From Chitinimonas_A lacunae (GTDB lineage: Bacteria; Pseudomonadota; Gammaproteobacteria; Burkholderiales; Chitinimonadaceae), in the NCBI RefSeq assembly GCF_042650885.1, contig NZ_JBHSBU010000001.1, positions 1,798,001-1,862,000 of the forward strand: DNA of 64,000 nt, in the 5' to 3' direction. Both the position numbers and the translations under genes were made by a program. Under the pieces are notes generated by a model. The model did not search any database. It was not told where the DNA came from and was given only the letters and a program-made list of their open reading frames with translations. The first letter of the stretch is position 1. Every line of letters begins with the position of its first letter. This document shows positions 53,430 to 61,248 of this stretch, piece by piece.

Positions 53430-56093
53430 TCAGAAGAAGGTGTAGCTGCCGCTGATATAGAGCATGCGGCCACGACCATCGATCAGGTTGCCGTTGTAGC
53501 CGCTCGAGGCGGTCGAGCCGGACTGGATCGACGGTGGTTCGCGATCGAACAGGTTCTTGGCGCCGAACACCAGACGGGCACCCTTGATGCCCTTGTACGC
53601 CAGCTGCCAATCGACCGTGGTGAACGAGGACACGCGACGGGTCTGGGCGGTCACACGGCTCGGCACCTCGTCGTCGCTGTAGCTGTCGACGAAGTTGATA
53701 TTGAGCGTGTTCTCCCAGCTGCCGCTGTCGAGGTTGAAGGTGGTGGCGTTGCGGATACGCGGGTAGTCGATGATATCGACGTATTCCTGGAGTGGATCGG
53801 CCACCTTGGTAGCCGGATCGACCACCGACTTCTTGTGGCTGCGCACATAAGTCATCGCATTGGCAAAGCTGAACTTGCCAACACTGCCAAGATCGGTCGA
53901 GAACTTCAGGTCGATGTCGAAGCCGTCGGTCTTGGTAACGCCCAGGTTGAGATATTTGTCGTAGACCTCAGCGATCGGACCGGGGATGCGAGTGCCATTG
54001 GGCAGCACTTCATCGGGCAGGCGACGCACGAAGCGCGGGTCGTTGGGGAACTTGTCCACCACCACTTCGCCGGTCAGGTTCTCGATCGACTTCTTCTTGT
54101 CGATGCGGAAGTAGTCGATGCCGAACGAGACATTACGCACCGGCTCGAACACCAGACCGAGGTTGTAGCTCTTGGCGGTTTCGGGCTCGAGTTCGGCGTT
54201 GCCGATCACCTGGGTCTTGAACTGGAAGCCGCCGCAGTCCTGGTCGACCTGTGTCACCGGGCAGCGCAGCGGATCGGTGATGAACTCGAACGACTCCGAC
54301 TTCTTATAGAGCTGGAACAGCGAAGGCGCATGGAAAGCCTCGTTGTAGGAAGCACGCAGCAGCAGATTGCTGCTGGGCTGGAAGCGCAGGGCCACCTTGG
54401 GGCTGGTGTTGCTGATCGAGCGGCCGGCATATTTGTAGCGGTCGCCGCGCAGCGCCAGTTGAAGCTCCAGTTGTTTCAGCAGCGGCACATTGAGTTCGGT
54501 GAAGATCGAATCGACGTCCTGGCGGCCGTTGGCGCCGCTGTCCTGGGCGGTCGAGAACACGTTGCCGGCCTGGACATTGATATCCGGCACATTCTTGATC
54601 TCGTCGCGGCGGATTTCGAAGCCCACGGCCATACCGAGCGGGCCGGCCGGCAGTTCGGTCAGTTCGCCCGACAGCTTGCCGTCGATATATTTCGAAGTCG
54701 ACTTGCCCTTGCTATGCATCGGGCCGACCAGCAGCGAATTGATCACTTCGGGGCTGTTGGTCTTGAACGGGTCGATCCGGCCGGTGGCCAGCGCTTCGCG
54801 GAACTTGCTCGCGTTGTAGTAGCCGTTCTGAATCTGCTCGGTTTCACTGGCCGAGTAGCCGGCGGCCACTTCGTAGTCCCAGTTGCTGAAGGTGCCTTTG
54901 ACGCCACCGAGCAGGCGGTAGGTGTCGGTGTCGTAGTCCATGATCCGGCCGCCCGCTTCGAGCGGACGGTAGCGCACCAGGGTGTAGGCGCCGCTGCCAC
55001 GGAACGGGTTGGTCGGGGCATCGGGGTTGATCAGGTAGCGGAAGGAGCCGTCCTGGTTGAATTCCTGATCGCCGACCAGCGGGCCGGGGGCAAGCCGGGT
55101 GGTGGTCTTGGAGTTGCTGAACGAGCCTTCGATAAACAGGCGGGCGTTCTCGCTCAGGGTCTTGTTGAACGAGGCGAAGGTGCTGTAGCGCTCGCTCTCG
55201 GGTTGCAGATCCTGATACGGGTTGAAATCGAATGCGCAGAAGGAGCTGTTGCCGCTGCGGCGGACATTCTCAGGCGGGCAATTGGCCGCGGACTGGAACA
55301 CCAGCGGGGCATTGGGGGTACGCGGATCGTACTTGGCGTAAGAAATCGGAAAACCCGTGCCGCTGCGGCCGTCGCGGCCGTTGCGCGGACGCTGGTCGGC
55401 AAAGCGGCTCCACGGCCGGTCGACCTGGCGGATGGCTTCACGGGTCAGGAAGTCGAACGAGACCAGCAGGTTATAGCCGTCGGCTGCCAGGTCACCCAGA
55501 CCGCCCGACAGGGTGGTGCTGAATTCCTCACCGTCGCCGCGATCGGACTGACGGTAGCCGGCCTTGGCCTCGAGGCCCTTGTAGTTACGTTTGGTGATGA
55601 TATTGACCACGCCGGCGATGGCATCGGAGCCGTAGATGGCCGAAGCGCCGTCCTTGAGCACTTCGACCCGCTCGATCGCGCCGACCGGCAGGGTATTCAG
55701 ATCGACGAAATTGCCGCCGCTCGAATCGAAGCTGGCCACCGCCACCCGGCGGCCGTTCAGCAGCACCAGCGTGCTGCTCGGGCCAAGGCCGCGCAGCGAA
55801 ACCGAGGAGAAGCTGGCCGAGTCGGAGATCGCCACAGTCTGGTCGCCGAAGCTGCCGGCGTTGGCGGTCAGCGATTGCAGCACATCGGCCACCGTCTGGG
55901 CGCCCGAGCGTTCGATCTCTTCACGTTTGACCGTCACCACCGGCAGCGCGCCTTCCTTGCTGACCCGTTTGATACTGGTGCCGGTCACATCGATCCGCTC
56001 GGCTTTGGCAACCTCGGCGGCCTGGACGCTGAAACCCAGACCGGCATAACCGATCGCAGCCACGGCCAGCGCGACTCGTTTCAATTTCATCAT
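53430..56093 (-). CDS. TonB-dependent outer-membrane receptor
   Basis: 887 residues from the first of two adjacent ATGs (56093), with GAGGA about 9-12 nt upstream. Signal peptide MKLKRVALAVAAIGYAGLGFSVQAAE is nearly the same as in the 901-residue receptor, as is the RIDVTGTSIKRVSKEGALPV segment after it. The plug has SSVSLRGLGPSSTLVLLNGRRVAV and LPVGAIERVEVLKDGASAIYGSDAIAGVVNIITKR. The barrel ends in SGSYTFF. The two genes clearly come from a duplication followed by divergence of the barrel. Substrate unknown. Confidence 0.92.
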   Translation of the reverse strand: MMKLKRVALAVAAIGYAGLGFSVQAAEVAKAERIDVTGTSIKRVSKEGALPVVTVKREEIERSGAQTVADVLQSLTANAGSFGDQTVAISDSASFSSVSLRGLGPSSTLVLLNGRRVAVASFDSSGGNFVDLNTLPVGAIERVEVLKDGASAIYGSDAIAGVVNIITKRNYKGLEAKAGYRQSDRGDGEEFSTTLSGGLGDLAADGYNLLVSFDFLTREAIRQVDRPWSRFADQRPRNGRDGRSGTGFPISYAKYDPRTPNAPLVFQSAANCPPENVRRSGNSSFCAFDFNPYQDLQPESERYSTFASFNKTLSENARLFIEGSFSNSKTTTRLAPGPLVGDQEFNQDGSFRYLINPDAPTNPFRGSGAYTLVRYRPLEAGGRIMDYDTDTYRLLGGVKGTFSNWDYEVAAGYSASETEQIQNGYYNASKFREALATGRIDPFKTNSPEVINSLLVGPMHSKGKSTSKYIDGKLSGELTELPAGPLGMAVGFEIRRDEIKNVPDINVQAGNVFSTAQDSGANGRQDVDSIFTELNVPLLKQLELQLALRGDRYKYAGRSISNTSPKVALRFQPSSNLLLRASYNEAFHAPSLFQLYKKSESFEFITDPLRCPVTQVDQDCGGFQFKTQVIGNAELEPETAKSYNLGLVFEPVRNVSFGIDYFRIDKKKSIENLTGEVVVDKFPNDPRFVRRLPDEVLPNGTRIPGPIAEVYDKYLNLGVTKTDGFDIDLKFSTDLGSVGKFSFANAMTYVRSHKKSVVDPATKVADPLQEYVDIIDYPRIRNATTFNLDSGSWENTLNINFVDSYSDDEVPSRVTAQTRRVSSFTTVDWQLAYKGIKGARLVFGAKNLFDREPPSIQSGSTASSGYNGNLIDGRGRMLYISGSYTFF

Positions 56094-56345
56094 TCTTAGT
56101 TTTCCTCTACCTGCTGAATAAGACGACTCCACAGCGTCACCGGCGCCAACCGGTCCATGCGCTTTGAAGACTCTCCGGATACTTGCGGGATGGGCCACCG
56201 GTCAGAGCTGGCGACCCGGCCCCGATCATAGAAGCCGGGCTTGATCAGCGGCAATCGAATCGGCCGGCGATACGACAGCGCTTGGCGCGAATGTTAAAAA
56301 AATACAACATTCTTGCCACTAACACTGGCGCGAACAGCGCGTCTG

Positions 56346-56777
56346 TCAGCGAGAAATCTGTTGTGAGGAAGAAACATCCGTGATCGACCAGGCCAGGCGG
56401 GCGCGCAGCCGCCGCCAGTCGTCGGCGCTCAGGCTATCGGGCCATAGCCACAGGCGCTGCGGAGCGCCGGGCAGCCGCAGCGCCAATACCACCAGCCAGC
56501 GGGTGCAGAGCAGAGGACGGTAGTGCTCGACGGCGTGCAAGGTGGCCGCGTCGCCGAGCTGCAAGCGGCCGTCCGGTTCGAATTCAAGCCGGACGGGAAA
56601 GGCGGGCTGGCGGCGGCTTTCGCCATAGAGCAGCAGTGCCGTCAGCGCACCGTATTCGGGAGCCAGCCCGGCCGCCCACGGCGCCAGCAGGGCGGCCATC
56701 CGCAACAGGGCGGCCGCCATGTCCTGCCGACGTGACGGTCGGAGCTGTAGACGCTGCGCGGGCGGGCCCGGGCGCAT
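56346..56777 (-). CDS. YgfX/CptA-like membrane protein (tentative)
   Basis: 143 residues. Two short hydrophobic stretches (AALLRMAALLAPWAAGL, ALTALLLY) are followed by RRQPAFPVRLEFEPDGRLQL and a C-terminal LWLWPDSLSADDWRRLRARLAW, which resembles the YgfX family ending. YgfX-type genes often lie near nadB and rpoE, and nadB is within 7 kb. ATG lies 6 bp from the stop of the SIMPL gene, so the two are one transcript. The call is by pattern only. Confidence 0.65.
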   Translation of the reverse strand: MRPGPPAQRLQLRPSRRQDMAAALLRMAALLAPWAAGLAPEYGALTALLLYGESRRQPAFPVRLEFEPDGRLQLGDAATLHAVEHYRPLLCTRWLVVLALRLPGAPQRLWLWPDSLSADDWRRLRARLAWSITDVSSSQQISR

Positions 56778-56783
56778 CGGAAA

Positions 56784-57470
56784 TCACTCGAGTTCGATGG
56801 TGCCGTTGACGCTGACTGTCACCTGGCTGCTGCCGGCCTCGACCGGCGGCGAGGCCGGCGCGGCGGCCATCACGGCACCCCGGCTGAAGCTCTCGAAACG
56901 CGGCTGCGGTCCGCCGCTTTGCTGGGTATTGATGGCCAGACCGACCAGCTTGTAGCCTTTGCCGCCAAGGCTTTTCTGTACCGCCTCGGCACGCTGGCGG
57001 AAAGCCTTGACCGCGGCGTCGATCAGTTCGGTTTCCGCCTTGTCGCGGCTGGCCGGCGCCACCGAGAAATTCATTTCCGCCAACTGCATCTTGGCCTGCA
57101 ATTTGCCGACCAGTTCGGCCAGCTGCTTGGGATCGCCGCTCTCCAGCCGCAGATCGGCCCGGCCGCGCCAGCCGGCCGGTTTATTGTTCTGGCTGTAGAG
57201 CGGGTAGGTCTGGTTGCCCGACACCGCCGCCTTGATCGCCGGATAGGCACGGGTCAGCGCCAGTGCCTCATCGAGCGAGCGGTTAAGCCGATCGGCCAGC
57301 GCCGCCGGCTGCGGGTCGCTGAATTCCACATACAGCGTGGCCTGCACCCAATCATTGACCACTTCGCGCCGGACTTCGGCCTGTAGGCTGATCTGGTTGT
57401 AGCGCGGCACCTCGGCTGAAGCGACGGTGGCTGCCAGGGCCAGCACGGCCAGGCGGATGGAAAACGGCAT
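56784..57470 (-). CDS. SIMPL-domain (DUF541) exported protein
   Basis: 228 residues with a signal peptide (IRLAVLALAATVASAE). The SIMPL fold is seen in ISLQAEVRREVVNDWVQATLYVE, DLRLESGDPKQLAELVGKLQ and NFSVAPASRDKAETELIDAAVKAFRQRAEAVQKSLG. It ends in SSQVTVSVNGTIELE. Members are periplasmic or surface proteins of uncertain role linked to stress tolerance. Confidence 0.88.
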   Translation of the reverse strand: MPFSIRLAVLALAATVASAEVPRYNQISLQAEVRREVVNDWVQATLYVEFSDPQPAALADRLNRSLDEALALTRAYPAIKAAVSGNQTYPLYSQNNKPAGWRGRADLRLESGDPKQLAELVGKLQAKMQLAEMNFSVAPASRDKAETELIDAAVKAFRQRAEAVQKSLGGKGYKLVGLAINTQQSGGPQPRFESFSRGAVMAAAPASPPVEAGSSQVTVSVNGTIELE

Positions 57471-57518
57471 AGCAAACCTCCAAAGGCAAGCGCACAGCGG
57501 CGCAATAACGGCAACGGC

Positions 57519-57878
57519 CTAGTGCAGGCCGTGATCGACCGGGGAATTGTGGATGTCCTGATCGATGGTATCCATCACCACCGTATGGATCTCGACGTCG
57601 AACCACTCCCAGAACAACTTGAGCGTGCGGCTCTTGGGCCACAGCTTCTCGTCCTGATACCAGGAGGCCAGCTCCATCTCGAACACCTTGTCGGCGATAT
57701 CGTCGATATAAGCGATACCGTCCTCCTGCTCGTTGACTTCGGGAATCATCAGGACCGTGCAGTCGCTGCGGATATCGGCCAGCGACAGGGTGACATCATT
57801 GCCGGGCATCTGGTTGAGCCAGTCGAGAAACGGCTGCTTGGGCTTGATGACGGCGATCGAACGATCCACGAAATACAT
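57519..57878 (-). CDS. Conserved-looking hypothetical protein
   Basis: 119 residues, acidic, soluble. MYFVDRSIAVIKPKQPFLDWLNQMPGNDVTLSLADIRSDCTVLMIPE, then DDIADKVFEMELASWYQDEKLWPKSRTLKLFWEWFDVEIHTVVMDT. It looks like a genuine globular domain, but I cannot assign a function. The second ATG (57878) is chosen because GGAGA stands 6 nt upstream of it; the first (57884) directly abuts that site. Confidence 0.85.
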   Translation of the reverse strand: MYFVDRSIAVIKPKQPFLDWLNQMPGNDVTLSLADIRSDCTVLMIPEVNEQEDGIAYIDDIADKVFEMELASWYQDEKLWPKSRTLKLFWEWFDVEIHTVVMDTIDQDIHNSPVDHGLH

Positions 57879-58026
57879 CGGCATTCTCCAATAAGGGGTT
57901 GGCGCAATCGGGCAAGGGTAACACGCCCGCCATAGCGTCCGTCTTGGCGGCCGCGCGCGAGTTTACTTAGAATGAGGTCGAGCAGCGCCCCGGCCGGCGC
58001 ACCCCTCCCCCACCCTACGGGCTGCC

Positions 58027-58371
58027 ATGTTCGATCAACGCACATCGAGTCGTCGCCTGGTCCGCTGGAAAGCGGCCGTTATCCCGACCCACCAGCCCGA
58101 CCACATCATTCAGGCCCATGCCACCGAGGTAGCGGCCAAAGGCATTTCACTGTTCTGTGCGGAACAGCTGTTTCCGCACTTCACCTACCGCATCATCCTG
58201 CAAATTCCCGACGTGCTGCATATCAGCGTCAGCTATGTCGAGGTCTACGGTAAACCGATCTATTCCTCGCTGGTCGGTCCGCTGGGCGAATTCCGCACCG
58301 GCGTCAAATTGACCGAGGTCAGCAATGAATACCGCACCAAGATCGACCAGTTGATCCGTGGCATGGCCTGA
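58027..58371 (+). CDS. PilZ-like small protein (tentative)
   Basis: 114 residues. SRRLVRWKAAVI resembles the RxxxR c-di-GMP-binding turn of PilZ domains, and ATEVAAKGISLFC sits where the D/NxSxxG motif is expected, though it is not an exact match. The rest alternates strands (FTYRIILQIPDVLHISVSYVEVYGKPIYSSLVGPLGEFRTGVKLT). If it is a PilZ protein, c-di-GMP binding may be weak or lost. Confidence 0.65.
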   Translation: MFDQRTSSRRLVRWKAAVIPTHQPDHIIQAHATEVAAKGISLFCAEQLFPHFTYRIILQIPDVLHISVSYVEVYGKPIYSSLVGPLGEFRTGVKLTEVSNEYRTKIDQLIRGMA

Positions 58372-58372
58372 A

Positions 58373-58388
58373 GACGGCCTGAGCCGTC
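58373..58388 (+). terminator. Short hairpin after the PilZ-like gene
   Basis: GACGGC and GCCGTC pair across CTGA one base past the stop. No T-run; weak. Confidence 0.35.
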
Positions 58389-58524
58389 CTGGACACGGAA
58401 CAGCCGGTCAGCGCATTCCGCATAAAATATCATGCAAAACATTTGCAAGATACATAGCGGAAAATAAAGAAAATATATTGGAAAGTGCCAGAAATCCGGA
58501 CCACTTGTATTGACCGTTGGTCAC

Positions 58525-61245
58525 TCAGCCCGGCTGGTGGACCCGCTCGGCCAGCCATTGCCGCAGCATGGCACCGGTGGCATCGCCCGCTTCGCGCAGA
58601 CGACCGATCGCGTCAAGGTCAACCCGACCATCACGCCCGGCCCGCTCGACGGCATAGGCCGCATCGCTGGGCTGAGTCAGCGCGAGCGCGCCAAAACTTC
58701 CCTTCATCTTATGGGCCAATTGCGCCAGACCGGTCGGATCGGCCGCGGCCGTCAGCTGGTCGAGCAAAGTGCGCCGTTGCGGCCACTCTTCAAGCAGCAG
58801 GCCGACCAGCTCGGCCAGCAGGACCCAGTTGCCGCCACACAGCTCAGCGGCCCGGGCGGCATCCCAGTTGCGCGCCGGCGCGGAGGCGGACGGCTCCAAT
58901 ACAGAATCGAGAACCGTAGACAAGGAAGGGGTAAGCGCAGGTGGTGTCGGCATCATGGCAGCAGGGCTAGGTACAGCGGTGGCAGGCGGGGTGGCCGCAG
59001 GCAGCAGCGGCGCAGGCCCGAGATTGGCCGCCACCCGGGCCAGCACCAGATCGAGTGCTTCGAGCGATAGCGGCTTGGTCAGATAATCGTCCATTCCTGC
59101 CGCCAGGCAGCGACCTCGGCTGTCGGCCGTGACATCGGCGGTCATGGCGATGATCGGGATATGTCGTCCGGGCGGCTCCTCGGCCCGGATCAGCCGGGTG
59201 GCCTGCAGGCCGTCGAGTTCGGGCATCTGCATATCCATCAGGATCAGGTCGTAGTCGTGGTCGCGCTGCCGTGCCAGCGCCTGGGCGCCGTTGTGGGCAA
59301 TGGTCACCCGGTGGCCGGCGCGTTCGAGCACGGCGGTGGCAAGCCGTTGATTCATCGCATTGTCTTCGGCCAGCAGGATATCGAGTGAGCGCAGCGAGCC
59401 CGAGGCCATCGGTATCACGGTTTCAGGCGGCGGGCTGGCCGGCTGGAGCTGGACCGTGAAATGGAAGGTGCTGCCGACACCCGGCAGGCTGTCGGCCCAT
59501 AGCCGGCCGCCCATCGCCGCCACTAGCCGCCGCGAGATGGTCAGGCCCAGGCCGCTGCCGCCATAGCGCCGAGTGATCGATTCGTCGGCCTGGGCAAATG
59601 CCTCGAAAATCGCATCGAGCTTATGCGGCGGAATCCCGATGCCGGTGTCGAGCACGGCCGCGCTCAACTCGAGCGCATGGTCGTTGCCATTGGCCTCGAG
59701 CCGCAGCTCGACGCCGCCTGTTTCGGTGAATTTGATCGCATTGCCCAGCAGATTGATCAGCACCTGCCGCAAACGACCCTCGTCGCCCTCGACCCAGCGT
59801 GGCAGATCGGGCGATACCGTGAGGGTCAGGTTCAGATGCTTTTCCTCGGCCCGGAAGCGGATCAGCCCCATGGTCTTGCGGGCCAGGGCATGCAGATCGA
59901 ATACATGCTGATCGAGCGCGAGCTTGCCGGCCTCGATGCGGGAGAAGTCGAGAATGTCGCCGACCAGCCCAAGCAGGCTGTCGGCGGCATAGCGGATCAC
60001 TTCGAGATGACCCTGCTGACTGGGGTCGAGCACCGTATCCTGCAGCAGCCGCGCCATGCCAATGATCGCGTTGAGCGGGGTGCGGATTTCGTGGCTCATA
60101 TTGGCCAAAAACTGGCTCTTGGCCTGGTTGGCCGCTTCGGCCGCCTCTTTCGCCGCCACCAGTTCCTGTTCGAATTGCTTTCTGAGCGACAGGTCGTACC
60201 ACACCGCCAGCAGCAGGGTGCGCCGCCCCACCGTCACGGGCGACAGGGTGACTTCGACCAGAATCTCGCTGCCATCGGCGCGCAGCAGCAGCCATTCATA
60301 GCGATGCCAGCCGCGCTTGAGCGCGCGCTCGGCCATCTCGATGGCCTTGTCGCGCGAAGAACGGCCATCGCTTTGGCGTTGCGGATAAAAACGGGCCGGG
60401 TCGCCCTCGATCAATTGCTGGCGACTGGCCAGCCGCAGCAACTGCACGGCGGCCCGGTTGCAGTCGACGATGCAGTCGTCGACCGGATCGAACAGCAACA
60501 TCGCATTGGCCGATTGCTCGAACAGTACCCGGAAGCGCTGTTCCGACTGGACCCGTTCGGTCACATCCTGCGCCGTCAGCAGCATGGCCTGGTCGCCGCT
60601 GACCGGGTCGATGGCGCGGTGCAGGATATAGCCGTACCAGCGCGGCTGCGGCTGACTGGCCAATAGCCGCTCCCCCTGGTCCACCCCGTTCTCGATCGCG
60701 CCACGCCAGACTTCGCGTCCCTCCTCGACCGGGTCGAACAGCTCGAAGAAGCTGGCACCTTCGCTGCCCAGTTGCGGAAAGGCCCGCAAGGCAGCCGGGT
60801 TCTTCATCAGTACCCCGCCTTCGAGATCGAACATCACCACGGCAATGGCGAAATGCAGGACCGCCTCGACCCCGCGCAGCGCCGCCGGGTCGGTTTCCCC
60901 GGCCCCGCGTTCGGCTTGCAGCAGCATGCCGTGACCGCCGCCCGCCAGATACATTGGCGCAGTGCTCAGCGCGATATGGTGGGCGCTCAGCCCGGGAAAA
61001 CGATGCCAGTCAAGCGCCACCGGTTCGCCGCGCCACAGCGCTTCGTGCAGGGCACCGAGCGAATCCCAGGCCGCCTCGTCGCAGTCGAGCGTGCGCCGGC
61101 TCAACGCTGCCGCATCGTCGGCCTGCCATAGCCGCAATCCGGCGGCATTGGCCCAGACGATGCGCCGCGCCGCAAGGTCCAGTACCCATACGGGTACCGA
61201 TAGCCAGGCGAAACGGTCGCATTCCTCCCAGGCAAGTGGCTTCAT
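58525..61245 (-). CDS. Hybrid sensor histidine kinase with receiver and HPt domains
   Basis: 906 residues. Two PAS-like domains (about 10-120 and 120-360; FEQSANAMLLFDPVDDCIVDCNRAAVQLL) precede HisKA with the phosphoacceptor His385 (FLANMSHEIRTPLNAIIGM). HATPase motifs include NLLGNAIKFTE, DTGIGI and YGGSGLGLTI. The receiver has Asp671 (LILMDMQMPE) and the C-terminal HPt His845 (LAHKMKGSFGA). No membrane segment is evident, so it is probably cytoplasmic. All four phosphorelay sites are intact except that the output regulator is encoded elsewhere. A low-complexity Ala/Pro linker lies between receiver and HPt (about 745-790). Confidence 0.94.
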   Translation of the reverse strand: MKPLAWEECDRFAWLSVPVWVLDLAARRIVWANAAGLRLWQADDAAALSRRTLDCDEAAWDSLGALHEALWRGEPVALDWHRFPGLSAHHIALSTAPMYLAGGGHGMLLQAERGAGETDPAALRGVEAVLHFAIAVVMFDLEGGVLMKNPAALRAFPQLGSEGASFFELFDPVEEGREVWRGAIENGVDQGERLLASQPQPRWYGYILHRAIDPVSGDQAMLLTAQDVTERVQSEQRFRVLFEQSANAMLLFDPVDDCIVDCNRAAVQLLRLASRQQLIEGDPARFYPQRQSDGRSSRDKAIEMAERALKRGWHRYEWLLLRADGSEILVEVTLSPVTVGRRTLLLAVWYDLSLRKQFEQELVAAKEAAEAANQAKSQFLANMSHEIRTPLNAIIGMARLLQDTVLDPSQQGHLEVIRYAADSLLGLVGDILDFSRIEAGKLALDQHVFDLHALARKTMGLIRFRAEEKHLNLTLTVSPDLPRWVEGDEGRLRQVLINLLGNAIKFTETGGVELRLEANGNDHALELSAAVLDTGIGIPPHKLDAIFEAFAQADESITRRYGGSGLGLTISRRLVAAMGGRLWADSLPGVGSTFHFTVQLQPASPPPETVIPMASGSLRSLDILLAEDNAMNQRLATAVLERAGHRVTIAHNGAQALARQRDHDYDLILMDMQMPELDGLQATRLIRAEEPPGRHIPIIAMTADVTADSRGRCLAAGMDDYLTKPLSLEALDLVLARVAANLGPAPLLPAATPPATAVPSPAAMMPTPPALTPSLSTVLDSVLEPSASAPARNWDAARAAELCGGNWVLLAELVGLLLEEWPQRRTLLDQLTAAADPTGLAQLAHKMKGSFGALALTQPSDAAYAVERAGRDGRVDLDAIGRLREAGDATGAMLRQWLAERVHQPG

Positions 61246-61248
61246 CGT

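Noticed and set aside
53376..56099. 907-residue plus-strand open frame opposite the second TonB receptor
   Set aside because: Antisense shadow; the minus strand encodes a complete receptor with signal peptide, plug and beta-signal. The same applies to 50223-52649 and 41359-43338.
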